A stretch of 64,000 nt of DNA, taken from an uncultured Bacillota bacterium (GTDB lineage Bacteria > Bacillota > Clostridia > Christensenellales > QAND01). This document shows positions 15,890 to 24,219 of this stretch, piece after piece; position 1 is the stretch's first letter; each line of letters opens with the position of its first letter. The stretch lies in assembly GCA_905188085.1 (NCBI GenBank), contig CAJJKN010000002.1:248001-312000 (forward strand). The letters run 5' to 3'. The notes below the pieces were generated by a model. That model was not told the origin of the DNA, made no database searches, and saw only the letters and a list, made by a program, of their open reading frames with translations. The position numbers and the translations under genes are program-made.

Positions 15890-16264
15890 TTATTTTTCGT
15901 TACGGTCGCGATAATCTTTCAGCGCGGCTTTCACGGCCTGTTCGGCCAGCACGCTGCAATGGATTTTGGCCGGCGGCAACCCATCCAGCGCTTCGATGAC
16001 GGCTTTGTTGGAAAGATTTTCCGCTTCGTCGATGGTTTTGCCTTTGATCATTTCGGTGGCAATGCTGGAAGTGGCCACGGCCGCGCCGCAGCCGAAGGTT
16101 TTGAATTTTACATCTTCAATAACGCCGTCGTCGTTGATCTTCATGGAAATTTTCATAATATCGCCGCATTTGGCATTGCCCACTTCGCCAACGGCGTTGG
16201 CATCCGGCACATCGCCGACATTTCTGGGGTTCATAAAATGATCCATTACTTTTTCGCTATACAT
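15890..16264 (-). CDS. iscU: Fe-S cluster assembly scaffold IscU/NifU
   Basis: A 124-residue scaffold on which Fe-S clusters are built from cysteine sulfur. The three ligand cysteines are Cys33 (NAKCGD, with Asp35), Cys59 (KTFGCGAAVATSS) and Cys103 (AKIHCSVLAEQA). Length fits the NifU N-terminal-domain type without extra domains. The start follows AAGGAGG. It is 15 bp downstream of the cysteine desulfurase gene in an iscR-iscS-iscU operon; no hscA, hscB or fdx genes follow, as usual in clostridia. Confidence 0.96.
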   Translation of the reverse strand: MYSEKVMDHFMNPRNVGDVPDANAVGEVGNAKCGDIMKISMKINDDGVIEDVKFKTFGCGAAVATSSIATEMIKGKTIDEAENLSNKAVIEALDGLPPAKIHCSVLAEQAVKAALKDYRDRNEK

Positions 16265-16279
16265 AGAGTTTACCCCTCC

Positions 16280-17449
16280 TTATGCTTTGTGATACAGCGG
16301 AGACATCTGCCGCAGCCGCTCTACAATGGTTTTTAAAGTTTCGATGGTATACAAAACGTCTTCTTCGGTGGTGCAGGCGCCCAACGTCAGCCGCAAAGAG
16401 CCGTGCGCAATTTCATGCGGCAGGCCGATGGCCAGCAGCACATGCGACGGATCCAACGAACCGGAGGTGCAGGCGCTGCCGCTGGAAGCTGCGATGCCCG
16501 CCCGATCCAGCAACAACAAAAGCGATTCGCCTTCGATATATCGAAAGCAAATGTTTACGTTGTTGGGAAGGCGCTTGGTTCTGTGGCCGTTTAGACGGGT
16601 TTCCGGAATCTGCTGCAAAATGCCGTCGATCAGCTTGTCACGAAGAGCGGTAAGCCGCGCGGCGTTTTCTTCCATATGCTCGTTTGCCAATTCCGCCGCT
16701 TTACCAAGGCCCACAATGCCGGCAATGTTTTCCGTGCCGGGGCGCTTGCCGCGCTCCTGCGCGCCGCCTTCAATGAGGTTTTTCAAGATAACGCCTTTGC
16801 GGATATACAACGCGCCCGTGCCCTTGGGGCCGTAGAGCTTATGCCCCGTGATGGAAAGAAGATCGATATTCATCTTGTTTACATCAATGGGCACCGCGCC
16901 GAAAGCCTGCACGGCATCGGTATGAAACACAACGCCCTTTTCCTTGCACACCGCGCCGATTTGCTCAATGGGCTCGATGGTGCCGATTTCGTTGTTGGCA
17001 AACATGACGGAAACCAGGATGGTCTTGTCCGTAATGGCGTTTTTCACCTGCTCCGGCGTTACCAGGCCATTTTCGTCTACCTCAAGATACGTTACCTCAA
17101 AGCCCTGTTTTTCCAGCGCCTGGCAGGTATGCAAAATGGCGTGGTGCTCAATGGCGGTGGTGATGATATGGTTTCCTTTGTTTTTATGCTGATAGGCCAT
17201 GCCGCGCAGCGCCCAGTTGTCGCTTTCGGTGGCGCCGGAGGTGAAGAAAATTTCGCTCGGCGTGGCGCCGATGGCGTTTGCCACCTGCTCTCTGGCATGG
17301 TCGATGGCTTTTTTGGTCTCCCTGGCGAAACTGTGTATGCTGGAGGGGTTCCCAAAATGCTCGGTAAAATACGGCGTCATGGCGTCTAACACTTCCGGCT
17401 TTACATAGGTTGTAGCCGCATGATCCATATAAATTCTCTTTTGTTCCAT
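16280..17449 (-). CDS. iscS: Cysteine desulfurase IscS/NifS
   Basis: A 389-residue PLP enzyme that removes sulfur from cysteine and passes it to IscU. The PLP lysine is Lys204 in ITGHKLYGPKG; the persulfide-forming cysteine is Cys327 in SSGSACTSGSLDPSHVL. N-terminal YMDHAATT and ATESDNWALRG are typical for class I desulfurases. GGAGG of the ribosome site lies in the end of iscR, whose stop codon is next to the start, so translation is coupled. Confidence 0.97.
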   Translation of the reverse strand: MEQKRIYMDHAATTYVKPEVLDAMTPYFTEHFGNPSSIHSFARETKKAIDHAREQVANAIGATPSEIFFTSGATESDNWALRGMAYQHKNKGNHIITTAIEHHAILHTCQALEKQGFEVTYLEVDENGLVTPEQVKNAITDKTILVSVMFANNEIGTIEPIEQIGAVCKEKGVVFHTDAVQAFGAVPIDVNKMNIDLLSITGHKLYGPKGTGALYIRKGVILKNLIEGGAQERGKRPGTENIAGIVGLGKAAELANEHMEENAARLTALRDKLIDGILQQIPETRLNGHRTKRLPNNVNICFRYIEGESLLLLLDRAGIAASSGSACTSGSLDPSHVLLAIGLPHEIAHGSLRLTLGACTTEEDVLYTIETLKTIVERLRQMSPLYHKA

Positions 17450-17908
17450 TTAGATTGCCTCCCATGCGCCGCAGGCGTGGTTGGGCCGCTGCAGCGCCAA
17501 TTCTTTTTCTTTTTCCAGCATATCCCAAAGCGTAACGGAATCGATTACATCATCCACGCTTTGCCGTATTTTACGATACAGATATGCTTCGATACAACGA
17601 TTGCTCTGGCAGCCGGTAAAATCCTGCTCGGCACAGGCGGCCGGTGCCATGCTGCCTTCCAGCGGGCGGATCACATCGCCCACGGAGATGTGTTTTAACG
17701 GCTTTGCCAACGCATAGCCGCCCTGCGCGCCTCTGGAGGATTCGATCACGCCGGCTGCGCGCAGCTTTTTGAAAAGCTGTTCCAAATAAGGGGCGGAAAT
17801 GCCGATGCTTTCGGCCAGATCCCGCATGGGAACGGGGCCTTGTCCTTCCCTTCTGGCCAGCTCCATCACGGCTTTGAGGCCATACCGGCCCCGTGTTGAA
17901 AACTTCAT
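17450..17908 (-). CDS. iscR: Rrf2 family transcriptional regulator, IscR-like
   Basis: A 152-residue winged-helix repressor. The helix-turn-helix covers about residues 25-55 (PMRDLAESIGISAPYLEQLF), followed by the wing SSRGAQGGYALAKP. Three cysteines, Cys92, Cys100 and Cys105 (spacing X7, X4), fit a cluster-sensing site, so it probably senses Fe-S status and controls the iscR-iscS-iscU operon itself. CymR, the cysteine regulator of the same family, lacks this cysteine set, which favours IscR. The start follows GGAGG. Confidence 0.93.
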   Translation of the reverse strand: MKFSTRGRYGLKAVMELARREGQGPVPMRDLAESIGISAPYLEQLFKKLRAAGVIESSRGAQGGYALAKPLKHISVGDVIRPLEGSMAPAACAEQDFTGCQSNRCIEAYLYRKIRQSVDDVIDSVTLWDMLEKEKELALQRPNHACGAWEAI

Positions 17909-17950
17909 GCCGCGCCTCCATTTCCAAGTGTTTTGCTCTGGATTGATTAG

Positions 17951-17979
17951 AAAATATCATATCCTATTATTTTTGTCAA
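17951..17979 (-). promoter_or_regulatory. Sigma-A promoter of iscR-iscS-iscU
   Basis: TTGACA at 17974-17979, 17-bp spacer, TATTTT at 17951-17956 on the minus strand. The spacer and -10 form an AT-rich imperfect dyad, a likely place for autoregulation by IscR. Confidence 0.65.
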
Positions 17980-18407
17980 CTTTATTTTCCCATATTCCTA
18001 TAAAATTGGTATGTTTTTGTATTTTCCCTGAAAAAACCGGCCGATGGGCAGTTAAAACGATGGGATTTTGGGGTGCAAGAAACCCGCCCTCTGCCCGCCT
18101 GCACTTTTTGGACACATAAACATAAGCGAAAAAAATGCGGCTTAAAATACGCTTGGCCCGCAGCGTTAGTGTTGCCTGTTTCGCCGTTTCTTACCGGCGA
18201 ATTTTAACAGTCATGCTGTATTTTGAGTTTTTAGAAAAGTCAACCTAAAAATTAAAAGAGTTGTTCTTTTGCTAAATATGTAAACCTTTAATATTACGCC
18301 GTAAACAAATTGTTTTTGAGAGATTTGATGCCCCTATGCCGCTTTTCCTTTTTGCAGCCGAAGCCGGGGTTGGGTTGCGTTTTTCCATAAAGTAAGCGAT
18401 GTTTATA

Positions 18408-18442
18408 AAAAAAGAGACGCCGTTGTTTGGCGTCTCTTTGTG
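18408..18442 (-). terminator. Terminator after glyA
   Basis: Stem AAAGAGACGCC / GGCGTCTCTTT with a 6-nt loop just beyond the glyA stop codon and a T run on the minus strand. Confidence 0.88.
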
Positions 18443-18456
18443 TTTTGCGGAAAGGA

Positions 18457-19698
18457 TCAGTCTTCATACAGCGGGAAGTTTTTGCACAGCGCGATGACCT
18501 GTTCTTTCACTTCCGGCACGGCTTGTTCGCCCTGCTGGATTACCTTGGCGATAAACGCGGCGATCTGCTTCATCTCGTCCTCTTTCATGCCGCGGGTAGT
18601 CACGGCCGGTGTGCCGATGCGGATGCCGCTTGTGACAAACGGTTTTTCCGGATCGAACGGAATGGCGTTTTTATTGGTGGTAATGTTGGCCGCATGCAAC
18701 AGCTTTTCCGCCTCTTTGCCGGTTTTGCCGGTGCCGCGCAGGTCGATCAGCATCAAATGGTTGTCCGTGCCGCCGGAAACCAGGCGGATGCCGTTTTCCG
18801 TTAAGCCGGCGCTTAAAGCTTTGGCGTTTTTCACGATCTGCTCGCAATAGGTTTTAAATTCCGGCTGCAAGGCCAGTTCAAAGGCCACGGCTTTGGCGGC
18901 GATGATATGCATCAGCGGGCCGCCCTGCGTGCCGGGGAAAATGGCTTTGTCGATCTGCTTTGCATATTGTTCTTTGCAAAGGATCATGCCGCCTCTGGGG
19001 CCGCGCAGGGTTTTGTGCGTGGTGGTGGTTACAAAATCCGCCACGGGCACGGGGCTGGGGTGCACGCCGGTGGCCACAAGGCCGGCGATGTGCGCGATAT
19101 CCACCATCAAATACGCACCGACTTCATCGGCGATTTGGCGGAATTTATCAAAATCCAGCACGCGGGTATAGGCGGAATATCCGGCCACGATCATCTTCGG
19201 TTTATGCTTGAGGGCCTGTTCGCGCACCTGATCGTAATCAATATAGCCGGTTTCGGCGGATACGCCGTAGGAAACGAAATGATAGTTTTTCCCGGAGAAA
19301 TTGACCGGGCTGCCATGGGTCAGATGGCCGCCATGATCCAGGCTCATGCCGAGGATGGTATCGCCCGGCTGCAGCATGGCAAAATACACCGCCGCGTTGG
19401 CCTGCGAACCGCTGTGCGGCTGCACATTGGCATGCTCTGCCCCGAACAGCTTTTTGGCGCGCTCGATGGCCAGGTTTTCTGCAACGTCCACATATTCGCA
19501 GCCGCCGTAATACCGTCTGGCCGGATAGCCTTCGGCGTATTTGTTGGTTAAAATGGAGCCGGCCGCTTCCAGCACGCCTTCATCCACAAAGTTTTCACTG
19601 GCGATGAGCTCTAAATGCGTGCGTTGGCGGTTGAGTTCCTGTTGGAACACTTCATAGATGGCAGGGTCAATCTGTTGGATTCTTTCATAGTGCAACAT
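18457..19698 (-). CDS. glyA: Serine hydroxymethyltransferase
   Basis: A 413-residue PLP enzyme that converts serine and tetrahydrofolate to glycine and methylene-THF. The PLP-lysine segment is VTTTTHKTLRGPRGGMIL near residue 225; N-terminal ELIASENFVDEGVLEA, NKYAEGYPARRYYGGCEYVD and QPHSGSQANAAVY are also characteristic. I start at ATG 19696-19698 since AAAGGGG lies eight bases upstream; the frame is open six codons further. A single-gene unit with its own terminator. Confidence 0.97.
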   Translation of the reverse strand: MLHYERIQQIDPAIYEVFQQELNRQRTHLELIASENFVDEGVLEAAGSILTNKYAEGYPARRYYGGCEYVDVAENLAIERAKKLFGAEHANVQPHSGSQANAAVYFAMLQPGDTILGMSLDHGGHLTHGSPVNFSGKNYHFVSYGVSAETGYIDYDQVREQALKHKPKMIVAGYSAYTRVLDFDKFRQIADEVGAYLMVDIAHIAGLVATGVHPSPVPVADFVTTTTHKTLRGPRGGMILCKEQYAKQIDKAIFPGTQGGPLMHIIAAKAVAFELALQPEFKTYCEQIVKNAKALSAGLTENGIRLVSGGTDNHLMLIDLRGTGKTGKEAEKLLHAANITTNKNAIPFDPEKPFVTSGIRIGTPAVTTRGMKEDEMKQIAAFIAKVIQQGEQAVPEVKEQVIALCKNFPLYED

Positions 19699-19761
19699 GT
19701 CGGTTTCCCCTTTCAAAAAAGTTAAGCTATTTACAAAATAGCGCTGGCAAAAAGCAAGGCG

Positions 19762-20172
19762 TTATTTTAGTATCTCACAAATCTGCGGCTGTAAGGTGAC
19801 ATCCTTTTCAAAGCGCTTATTGTTCATCCGCAAAAGGACATACGCCAAGCCCGCTCCGATGAGGCCGGCAAAGGCCGCAATGAGCTCCCGGCTGTTTTCA
19901 GGTGCTAGCCAATAGCCAAGGCCCACGCCCGCAAACAGCATGGCAAGCGGGAAAATATAGGCAAGCCACGTGGCGCGCAGCATGCTCTTTGCGCCCAGCT
20001 CCACGCGGACTTTATCGCCCACCTGCGCATTTTTCTCGTTGGGCAGCCAAACCTGCATCTGTGCGCCGTCTGCCCGCTGGCAAGCGCCGCAATGCTGGCA
20101 GGCGGAGCTGCGCTCAAACACAACCAGCGCCCGCTTTTTTTCCAGCTGCACCACAGTTCCGATTTCTTTCAT
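19762..20172 (-). CDS. SoxR-reducing system protein RseC family membrane protein
   Basis: A 136-residue protein of the RseC/MucC family. The N-terminal domain has a cysteine cluster, SACQHCGACQ (C-X2-C-X2-C type), followed by a beta segment (VGDKVRVELGAKSML). Two transmembrane helices follow at about residues 75-95 and 103-122. In E. coli RseC works with the Rsx complex that keeps SoxR reduced; in clostridia it is often near rnf genes, which are not here. The ATG at 20170-20172 overlaps the tcdA stop by 4 bp with GAGGA upstream. Redox role inferred from the family. Confidence 0.85.
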   Translation of the reverse strand: MKEIGTVVQLEKKRALVVFERSSACQHCGACQRADGAQMQVWLPNEKNAQVGDKVRVELGAKSMLRATWLAYIFPLAMLFAGVGLGYWLAPENSRELIAAFAGLIGAGLAYVLLRMNNKRFEKDVTLQPQICEILK

Positions 20173-20867
20173 TGCTTGCTCCTCAGTTGTTCTACCGTAT
20201 ATTGGGCCAACAACAGCCCCATCGCGGACGGCACAAACATCATGCTGCCCGTGGGGCGGCCCTTTTTCAGCGGTGTTTCTTCGGAATATACCACAGGATG
20301 CCGAAAAACGCCACGTTTTTTTAATTCTCTGCGCAAAATACGGCATACCGGGTCGCCGGCGGTTTGGTATAGGTCTGCCAATTTTAATTTTTGCAGGTCC
20401 AGCCGATTGCCGGCGCCGGTGGCGGAGACGATGTTGATCTTTTTCTCATGCGCCATGGCAATTAAGCAGAGCTTATCTTCCATGCTGTCTATGGCGTCGA
20501 TGATAAAATCCGGCGCGTGGCCCAGCAGCGCTTCGGCGTTTTGCACGGTAAAATGCGTATCCACCGCCATAATACGGCATTGCGGCGCGATGGCGCGCAT
20601 TCTTCGCGCCAACGACAGCGCCTTATTTTGCCCAAGGGTGGCTCGCTCCGCCACGATCTGCCGGTTTAGATTGGAAAGCGCTACGGTATCGCCGTCTACC
20701 AAGGTCAGCATGCCGATGCCGCTGCGGCAAAGCGCCTCGGCGGCCGTGCCCCCCACGCCGCCAAGGCCTACGACCATCACATGCGCACGCCGCAACGCTT
20801 CCACACCGTCTTGGCCGATGAGAAGCTGCGTGCGCGCCTGCATGGTTTCTTCGTTATAGCTGTTCAT
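20169..20867 (-). CDS. tcdA: tRNA threonylcarbamoyladenosine dehydratase
   Basis: A 232-residue E1-like (ThiF/MoeB fold) enzyme that cyclises t6A37 of tRNA in an ATP-dependent way. The nucleotide site is VVGLGGVGGTAAEALCRSGI near residue 35; next come LVDGDTVALSNLNRQIV, DFIIDAIDSMEDKLCLI and ATGAGNRLD. Its C-terminus lacks the zinc cysteines of ThiF, as expected for TcdA. I take ATG 20865-20867, overlapping the end of aspS; ATG at 20841-20843 is an equally possible start. It is cotranscribed with aspS. Confidence 0.9.
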   Translation of the reverse strand: MNSYNEETMQARTQLLIGQDGVEALRRAHVMVVGLGGVGGTAAEALCRSGIGMLTLVDGDTVALSNLNRQIVAERATLGQNKALSLARRMRAIAPQCRIMAVDTHFTVQNAEALLGHAPDFIIDAIDSMEDKLCLIAMAHEKKINIVSATGAGNRLDLQKLKLADLYQTAGDPVCRILRRELKKRGVFRHPVVYSEETPLKKGRPTGSMMFVPSAMGLLLAQYTVEQLRSKQ

Positions 20868-22650
20868 CGCGCACGGTTTCAATGTGCAGTTCATCCAGCT
20901 GCTTTTGCTCCACATAATACGGAGCGCCCGTCAGCGGGCAGGTGCCGGACTGCACTTTCGGGAACGCGATTACGTCGCGGATGGATTTACTCTTGGTTAA
21001 AATCATCACCAGGCGGTCCAGCCCATAGGCCATGCCGCCGTGCGGCGGGGTGCCATACTGGAAGCCTTCGATCAAGAAACCGAATTTGTCGTTTGCTTCC
21101 TCTTTGGAAAGGCCCAGCACATCAAACATCTTGGCCTGCAGATCCGGGTTGTAGATACGGCAGCTGCCGCCGCCTGCTTCCATGCCGTTGATAACAAGGT
21201 CATAGGCTTTGGCGCGCACGCGGCCGGGCTCGCTATCCAGATATTGAATGTCTTCATCCATCGGCATGGTGAAGGGATGGTGTTTGGCAACAAAGCGTTT
21301 TTCTTCGGCGCTGTACTCCAACAGCGGGAATTCCGTGACCCACAATACATCCAGCTTATCATGATCAATCAAGCCGAGCTTTTCGCCCAGGTGCAGGCGC
21401 AGATGGCCCAAAGCATCGAACACGATGTCTTCATCGGTATCCGAAACGAACATCAAAACGTCGCCCACTTCGGCACCCATGCGATCCAAAATGGCCTGGG
21501 TTTCCTCTTCGGTGAAGAATTTGACGATCGGGCTTTGCAGTTCGTTTTCCTTGACGGAAATCCACGCCATGCCCTTTGCGCCGTATTGTTTTACATATTC
21601 TACCAGGGCATCCAGTTCTCTGCGGGCAAATTTATCTACCCCGCCCTTTACGTTGATGCCGCGGACCGTGCCGCCGTTTTTCACGATGGAGGCAAACACT
21701 TTAAAGTTTGTATTGGCCACAAGGTCGCTGATTTCGCACAGTTCCAGGCCAAAGCGTGTATCGGGCTTGTCCGAACCGAAACGGTCCATCGCCTCTTTAT
21801 ACGTCAGCCGGCGGAACGGCACGGGCAGATCCAGCCCCCAGGTTTCGTTGAAAATGCGCTTTACCAGCTTTTCGTTTACGCTCATCACATCATCCGGGGA
21901 GACAAAGGACATTTCAAGGTCCACCTGGGTGAATTCCGGCTGGCGGTCTGCGCGCAGGTCTTCATCTCTAAAGCAGCGGACGATCTGGAAATAACGATCC
22001 AGCCCGGAGACCATCAAAAGCTGTTTGAACATCTGCGGAGATTGCGGCAGCGCATAGAATTTATTCGGCTGAATGCGGCTGGGCACCAGATATTCGCGCG
22101 CGCCTTCCGGCGTGCTCTTGGCCAGCATCGGTGTTTCGATTTCTAAAAAGCCGTTTTCGGAGAAATAGTTGCGCACGATCTGCATCACCTGATGACGCAA
22201 TTTCATCTTGGCCTGCATTTCCGGGCGCCGCAAATCCAGATAGCGATATTTTAACCGCAGTTCTTCACGAACATTCACGCCGTCTTCAATGTAAAACGGC
22301 GTGGTTTTGGCAACGGAGAGAATTTTCAAATCCGTAGCGCGCACCTCGATGGTGCCGGTGGCGATGTTGGGGTTGATGGTTTCTTCATCGCGCAGCAGCA
22401 CTTTGCCGCGCACCGCCACGACATATTCGTTGCGCAGGCTTTCCACCTTGGCAAAATCCTGATATTCGGCGGAATCAAACACGCATTGAATTACGCCGGA
22501 CGTATCACGGACGTCGATAAAGATCAGCCCGCCCAAATCGCGCCGGGTGTCCACCCAGCCCATCACGGTTACCTGTTGTCCTACGTTTGCTTCGGTCAGC
22601 TGAGCGCAGCGGCAGTCGCGGCTCCAGTCTCCCATCATTTCTGCTTTCAT
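20854..22650 (-). CDS. aspS: Aspartyl-tRNA synthetase
   Basis: A 598-residue class II synthetase of the bacterial type. The N-terminal OB anticodon-binding domain is at about 15-110 (QVTVMGWVDTRRDLGGLIFI). Catalytic motifs are FLEIETPMLAKSTPEGARE, FRDEDLRADRQPEFTQVD (motif 2) and GGMAYGLDRLVMIL (motif 3); the GAD insertion lies between them. Whether it charges only Asp or also Asn cannot be read from the sequence. The start follows AAAGGAG with 8-nt spacing. It is 18 bp behind hisS, and both are under the T-box upstream of hisS. Confidence 0.97.
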   Translation of the reverse strand: MKAEMMGDWSRDCRCAQLTEANVGQQVTVMGWVDTRRDLGGLIFIDVRDTSGVIQCVFDSAEYQDFAKVESLRNEYVVAVRGKVLLRDEETINPNIATGTIEVRATDLKILSVAKTTPFYIEDGVNVREELRLKYRYLDLRRPEMQAKMKLRHQVMQIVRNYFSENGFLEIETPMLAKSTPEGAREYLVPSRIQPNKFYALPQSPQMFKQLLMVSGLDRYFQIVRCFRDEDLRADRQPEFTQVDLEMSFVSPDDVMSVNEKLVKRIFNETWGLDLPVPFRRLTYKEAMDRFGSDKPDTRFGLELCEISDLVANTNFKVFASIVKNGGTVRGINVKGGVDKFARRELDALVEYVKQYGAKGMAWISVKENELQSPIVKFFTEEETQAILDRMGAEVGDVLMFVSDTDEDIVFDALGHLRLHLGEKLGLIDHDKLDVLWVTEFPLLEYSAEEKRFVAKHHPFTMPMDEDIQYLDSEPGRVRAKAYDLVINGMEAGGGSCRIYNPDLQAKMFDVLGLSKEEANDKFGFLIEGFQYGTPPHGGMAYGLDRLVMILTKSKSIRDVIAFPKVQSGTCPLTGAPYYVEQKQLDELHIETVRDEQL

Positions 22651-22668
22651 GTTGGTTTCTCCTTTTGC

Positions 22669-23943
22669 TTATGCCCAGGTAAATTGAGCCAAAATTTTCT
22701 GTAAACGATCCAGCGCTTCGCCAAACGGATAGGCCTTTTGTTCGCCGTCTGCCATGGCGCGGATCAACACTTCGCCCTTGGCGCGCTCGTCTTCCCCTTC
22801 AAACAATATGCAGGCGGGGCCCAGCTTTTCAGCATAGCGCATGGCACTTTTCATGCTTCGTTTGTTGGGATCAAAATCCGCCTTTACGCCCCTGGCGCGC
22901 AGCAGCGTGCAGATTTCCAGCGCGCGCTCGGTATCGCCAAAGGTATTGACAAACACATCGCACCGGGAAGGCACGGGCGGCTCTGCGCCCTGGGCCTGCA
23001 TGACAAGCAACAGGCGCTCCATGCCGATGCCAAAGCCGATGCCCGGCGTTTTAGGGCCGCCCAGTGTCTCCACCAGACCGTCATAGCGGCCGCCGCCACA
23101 GATGGTGCCCTGCGCGCCGATCTTATTGGAAATGACCTCAAAGACGGTTTTTGTATAATAATCCAGCCCGCGGACGATGCCGGGGTCGATTTCAAAGGGA
23201 ATGTGCAGCGTTTTCAAAGCGCTTTGCAGGCTTTCAAAATGCGCTTTGCAATCATCGCACAGGCAGTCGATCATGCGGGGCGCGTCTTTGGCGATGGCCT
23301 TGCAGGCTTCTTCTTTGCAATCCAAAAGGCGGAGCGGGTTTCTCTCAAACCTGTCCTGGCAATCGCGGCACATCTGTTTGATATGCGGCGCAAAATATTC
23401 TTTGAGCTTTTGCTGATAGGCGGGCCGGCAATTTGGGCAGCCGATGCTGTTGATATGCACGATCAGCCCTTCTAAGCCCAACGTTTGAAACAGCGCCAGC
23501 GCCAGGGAGATAACCTCCGCATCGGTATAGGGCGAAGCGGAACCAAACACCTCCACGCCAAACTGATGATGCTCGCGCAAACGGCCTGCCTGCGGCTTTT
23601 CATAGCGAAACACCGGGCAGTTTAGATAATACATCTTTGTGGGCTGCGGGTCGTTGAAAAGCCCGGCCTCCACAAACGCGCGCACAGCGCCGCCCGTGCC
23701 CTCCGGCTTTAGCGTAATGCTGCGGCCGCCGCGGTCATCAAAGGTATAGGTTTCTTTTTGCACGATGTCCGTCGTATCGCCGACGCCGCGCAAAAACAAT
23801 TCCGTATGCTCGATTACCGGCGTACGGATTTCCCGAAAGCCGTAAAGCGAGGTGAGAAAACGCATGTGGTATTCCAGCGCATGCCAGAGATGGCTCTCTG
23901 CCGGCAATACGTCTTTGGTACCTTTGAGCGCGGTATATTTCAT
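22669..23943 (-). CDS. hisS: Histidyl-tRNA synthetase
   Basis: A 424-residue class II synthetase. The histidine-specific motifs are LDYYTKTVFEV and GGGRYDGLVE; motif 2 is FRYEKPQAGRLREHHQFG. An insertion with several cysteine pairs (CPNCRPAY, CRDCQDRFE, CKEEACK, CLCDDCKAH) occupies about residues 175-235 and is typical of clostridial HisRS, maybe binding zinc. The ATG at 23941-23943 has AAGGAGG seven bases upstream. First gene of hisS-aspS-tcdA-rseC-like, behind a T-box leader. Confidence 0.97.
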   Translation of the reverse strand: MKYTALKGTKDVLPAESHLWHALEYHMRFLTSLYGFREIRTPVIEHTELFLRGVGDTTDIVQKETYTFDDRGGRSITLKPEGTGGAVRAFVEAGLFNDPQPTKMYYLNCPVFRYEKPQAGRLREHHQFGVEVFGSASPYTDAEVISLALALFQTLGLEGLIVHINSIGCPNCRPAYQQKLKEYFAPHIKQMCRDCQDRFERNPLRLLDCKEEACKAIAKDAPRMIDCLCDDCKAHFESLQSALKTLHIPFEIDPGIVRGLDYYTKTVFEVISNKIGAQGTICGGGRYDGLVETLGGPKTPGIGFGIGMERLLLVMQAQGAEPPVPSRCDVFVNTFGDTERALEICTLLRARGVKADFDPNKRSMKSAMRYAEKLGPACILFEGEDERAKGEVLIRAMADGEQKAYPFGEALDRLQKILAQFTWA

Positions 23944-23959
23944 CAAAACTCCTCCTTAT

Positions 23960-24183
23960 ATACAAAAAAGGCGGCCGCCGATAAGGGACGAACAAAGTCC
24001 GCGGTGCCACCCTTGTTGAACAAAATCTGTTCCGCTTTCCGCCGATAACGCAGGCGCTGCGTCCCGTTTTGCGGGCTGCTCGGGGAGCGTCTTTGGCAAA
24101 CGAACCGATGGGCAGCTTGCAGTCTGGGCTGCCCTCCCTGAAAACGGCGCTGTTTGTTACTCTTTCCCGTCCACGCATTTTAT
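23960..24183 (-). promoter_or_regulatory. T-box riboswitch of the hisS-aspS operon
   Basis: The leader RNA contains the T-box consensus AGGGTGGCACCGCGGAC (within 23997-24014), which pairs with the acceptor end of uncharged tRNA to form the antiterminator. A GC-rich hairpin ending in TTTTTT at 23964-23969 is the terminator. Near the 5' end is GGGAAAGAGTAAC, the usual AGTA element at the base of stem I. In my hand fold the specifier region on the 3' side of stem I reads CCAAAGACGCT, making GAC (Asp) at 24089-24091 the best candidate codon; this is tentative. The 10-nt repeat TTATCGGCGG occurs twice, at 23975-23984 and 24039-24048. Confidence 0.9.
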
Positions 24184-24189
24184 TTACTT

Positions 24190-24219
24190 ATTATACCCAC
24201 CGGCGACAACGCCTGTCAA
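24190..24219 (-). promoter_or_regulatory. Promoter of the hisS-aspS T-box transcript
   Basis: Consensus TTGACA at 24214-24219, 18-bp spacer, consensus TATAAT at 24190-24195 on the minus strand. The -35 overlaps the stop codon of hemZ. Confidence 0.85.

Larger units (their letters stand above)
17909..18456. other. 548-bp intergenic region between iscR and glyA
   Basis: Contains the iscR promoter (17951-17979) and the glyA terminator (18408-18442). The middle part, about 17990-18400, is AT-rich toward 18230-18310 and shows no coding frame, RNA gene or strong repeat that I can support. Confidence 0.7.
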
